Shown: one piece after another, positions 62,196-64,000 of the stretch | Numbering within the stretch: the stretch's first letter is position 1 | How the letters are laid out: each line of letters opens with the position of its first letter | Source: Niabella beijingensis | GTDB lineage: Bacteria > Bacteroidota > Bacteroidia > Chitinophagales > Chitinophagaceae | Length of the DNA stretch: 64,000 bases | NCBI RefSeq assembly: GCF_020034665.1 | Contig: NZ_JAIQDI010000001.1 | Coordinates: forward strand, 3,286,001-3,350,000 | Direction of reading: 5' to 3' | Notes under the pieces: model-generated | Databases searched by the model: none | What the model saw: the letters and a program-made list of their open reading frames with translations, nothing else | What the model was told of the DNA's origin: nothing | Translations under genes and position numbers: made by a program

Positions 62196-63197
62196 ATGGC
62201 AATTTTAAATTTCCACCAGCCGGACAAGATTATTTTGCAAAAGGCTTCAGACTTTGAAGCTCAGTTTGAGTTTCGTCCATTAGAACCGGGCTATGGTGTT
62301 ACCATCGGTAACGCATTGCGCCGCGTTTTATTAAGTTCGTTAGAGGGATATGCTATTGTGGGCATCAAGATAGAAGGTGTGGATCACGAATTCGCTACCA
62401 TGAAAGGTATCAGTGAAGACGTGGTTGAGATCATCCTAAACTTAAAGCAGGTTCGCTTTAAGAAAATCGTTGATCATGAAGTGGCCAACGAAAAGATCTC
62501 CATTTCAGTAAAGAACCAGACAGAGTTTACCGCAGGAATGATCGCCGAAGGAACCCAATCGTTCCAGATCATGAACCCGGAACTGCTGATCTGCACCATG
62601 GATTCTTCTTCCAAGCTGGATGTTGAACTGACCATCGGTAAAGGCCGCGGTTATGTTCCGGCAGAAGACAACAAGGTAAAAGACGCACCGGTGGGCTATA
62701 TTGCCATCGACTCCATCTTTACACCGATCAAGAATGTAAAATACAGCATCGAAAATACCCGTGTGGAACAACGTACGGACTATGAAAAGCTGCTGATGGA
62801 AGTGGTTACAGACGGCACCATTCATCCGGAAGAGGCCGTAAAACAGGCCAGCCGGATCCTGATCCAGCACCTGATGATCATTACGGATGAGAACATCACG
62901 TTTGATAATAAGGAAGAGAAGAAAGAGGATATGGTGGATGAGCAGACCCTGCAACTGCGCAAGGTGCTGAAAACCCCGCTGGAGGACCTGGATCTTTCCG
63001 TTCGGGCATTCAACTGTCTGAAAGCGGCCAAGATCAACTCCCTGAGCGAACTGGTTCAGTACGAGCAGGAAGACCTGATGAAGTTCCGGAACTTTGGTCA
63101 GAAATCCCTCTCTGAAATCGAGCAGGTGCTGATCGAAAGAGGCCTGGGCTTTGGCATGGACCTTCAGAAACTGGGAATCGATAAAGACGATTATTAA
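62196..63197 (+). CDS. rpoA: DNA-directed RNA polymerase alpha subunit
   Basis: A 333-residue protein. The N-terminal domain (to about residue 235) has FEFRPLEPGYGVTIGNALRR and LLSSLEGYAIVGIKI, used in dimerisation and beta/beta' assembly. The C-terminal domain (about 255-333) has DLDLSVRAFNCLKAAKINSL and FRNFGQKSLSEIEQVL, which bind UP elements and activators. All conserved parts are present. Confidence 0.98.
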   Translation: MAILNFHQPDKIILQKASDFEAQFEFRPLEPGYGVTIGNALRRVLLSSLEGYAIVGIKIEGVDHEFATMKGISEDVVEIILNLKQVRFKKIVDHEVANEKISISVKNQTEFTAGMIAEGTQSFQIMNPELLICTMDSSSKLDVELTIGKGRGYVPAEDNKVKDAPVGYIAIDSIFTPIKNVKYSIENTRVEQRTDYEKLLMEVVTDGTIHPEEAVKQASRILIQHLMIITDENITFDNKEEKKEDMVDEQTLQLRKVLKTPLEDLDLSVRAFNCLKAAKINSLSELVQYEQEDLMKFRNFGQKSLSEIEQVLIERGLGFGMDLQKLGIDKDDY

Positions 63198-63201
63198 ATA
63201 A

Positions 63202-63287
63202 TTTGGTGATTTGAAAATTTGAGAATGTATTAATAGGTTAGCGTTGGAGCTACGGTTATAATATCTTCAGATTTTCAAATAACCAAA
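63202..63287. repeat. Imperfect inverted repeat in the rpoA-rplQ gap
   Basis: TTTGGTGATTTGAAAATTTG (63202-63221) pairs with CAGATTTTCAAATAACCAAA (63268-63287) at 18 of 20 positions, around a 46-bp centre. A further TTTTCAAATTTG follows at about 63289. The 206-bp gap has no gene. Confidence 0.65.
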
Positions 63288-63403
63288 TTTTCAAATTTGT
63301 ATAGTAGGTTACAAATTCCTTGACACGGTGTAACCGAATTTTTTAACCAGGTATTGGGTTTAAACCTGAAACGTTGAACCTAAAACCTTAAATAATAAAT
63401 GTC

Positions 63404-63970
63404 ATGCGTCACGGAGACAAAATCAAAAATTTAAGTCGCACCAAAGCACACAGGGATGCGTTATTGCGTAATCTTTCCTGCCAGCTGATCGAGCACAAGC
63501 GTATTGTAACCACTGTTGCAAAAGCAAAAGCATTACGGGTATATGTAGAACCCCTGATCACCAAGAGCAAGGAGAATACCACTCATCAGCGTCGTATCGT
63601 ATTCAGTCATTTACAGGATAAAGAAGCCGTTAAAGAACTTTTTGCTGCTGTGGCTCCTAAAGTAGGTGGCCGCCCCGGTGGTTATACCCGTATCATCAAA
63701 CTGGGCATCCGCCCCGGTGATGCTGCTGAAAAAGCAATGATCGAACTGGTAGACTTCAACGAGGTTTACGGTAAAGGAACCGACGAAAAAGCTGCCGGTA
63801 AGCGTACCCGCCGCCGCGGAGGAAGCGCAAAGAAAAAAGCAGAAGAAGCAGTTCCGGCTGCAGAAGAGGCAACAACACCGGTTGAAGAAGTAAAAGAAAC
63901 AGCTCCTGCAGCAACCGAAGCCGCACCTGCAGCTGAGGCCGCTACAGAAGACGAAAGCAAAGAAGCTTGA
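63404..63970 (+). CDS. rplQ: 50S ribosomal protein L17 (bL17)
   Basis: A 188-residue protein. The L17 core (about residues 1-125) starts [20 protein letters not shown] and contains [20 protein letters not shown] and [23 protein letters not shown]-terminal tail (about 127-188) is basic first ([17 protein letters not shown]) and then Ala/Glu-rich. Such an extension is usual in Bacteroidota L17 and absent from E. coli. It is the last gene of the operon in the window. Confidence 0.97.
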   Translation: MRHGDKIKNLSRTKAHRDALLRNLSCQLIEHKRIVTTVAKAKALRVYVEPLITKSKENTTHQRRIVFSHLQDKEAVKELFAAVAPKVGGRPGGYTRIIKLGIRPGDAAEKAMIELVDFNEVYGKGTDEKAAGKRTRRRGGSAKKKAEEAVPAAEEATTPVEEVKETAPAATEAAPAAEAATEDESKEA

Positions 63971-64000
63971 TTCTTTTAAAATTATAAGTAAACCCCGCCG

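Overview
The window is a chromosomal segment of a Bacteroidota bacterium, most likely of the family Chitinophagaceae. This rests on recurring TAnnTTTG -7 promoter elements, a UpxY-type antiterminator heading a polysaccharide locus, a DUF5686 outer-membrane protein, BatB/BatC proteins, M1 and C40 lipoprotein-type peptidases, and the gene order infA-rpmJ-rpsM-rpsK-rpsD-rpoA-rplQ with a long acidic tail on L17. The genus is not determined. I saw no tRNA, rRNA, CRISPR array, integrase, transposase or phage gene.

Layout. 1-18.7 kb is ordinary core and accessory chromosome: a sugar nucleotidyltransferase cut by the left edge, an AraC regulator with an MFS exporter, an aldo/keto reductase, a secreted M1 peptidase, DinB-like and pentapeptide-repeat proteins, ExbD-TonB, phosphatidylserine decarboxylase, a peroxiredoxin-thioredoxin operon behind an OxyR-like operator, a C40 peptidase, a DUF4861 protein, a batB-batC pair, a class D beta-lactamase, a 2H-phosphoesterase-like protein without its catalytic histidines, and an HGSNAT-like membrane acyltransferase.

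18.8-47.1 kb is one capsule/exopolysaccharide locus. It opens with UpxY, the Wza-like exporter and a Wzc-like tyrosine autokinase with a Tyr-Gly tail. Next come nucleotide-sugar genes: a UDP-hexose epimerase, RfbB, RfbA, a cupin, WbpD-like and WbpB-like proteins, two FdtA-like ketoisomerases in tandem, an FdtC-like acetyltransferase and an FdtB-like aminotransferase. Together these predict a dTDP-3-acetamido-3,6-dideoxyhexose. They are followed by two flippases (Wzx-type and MurJ-type), five glycosyltransferases, a methyltransferase, an AsnB-like amidotransferase, an acyltransferase, a beta-helix protein, a Wzy candidate, UDP-xylose synthase and a PHP-type tyrosine phosphatase (CpsB). The middle of the locus (about 31-44 kb) is visibly more AT-rich than its flanks and holds two genes on the opposite strand, which suggests exchange of a serotype-specific core. 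No initiating sugar-phosphate transferase is present.

47.2-59.7 kb holds an ECF sigma factor, an MBL hydrolase, the DUF5686 protein, RpiA with a class III aminotransferase, an IcmF-like acyl-CoA mutase divided over two genes, small membrane and lipoproteins, a YfcE-like phosphoesterase and an outer-membrane barrel. 59.8-64 kb is the alpha ribosomal operon, whose intergenic gaps are unusually long and carry palindromic, repeat-like sequence.

The observations most worth a second look are the OxyR-type operator, the same-frame split of the IcmF-like mutase, the doubled FdtA and single aminotransferase in the polysaccharide locus, the beta-lactamase, the catalytically stripped 2H protein, and -7 elements lying so close to start codons that the mRNAs should be leaderless.
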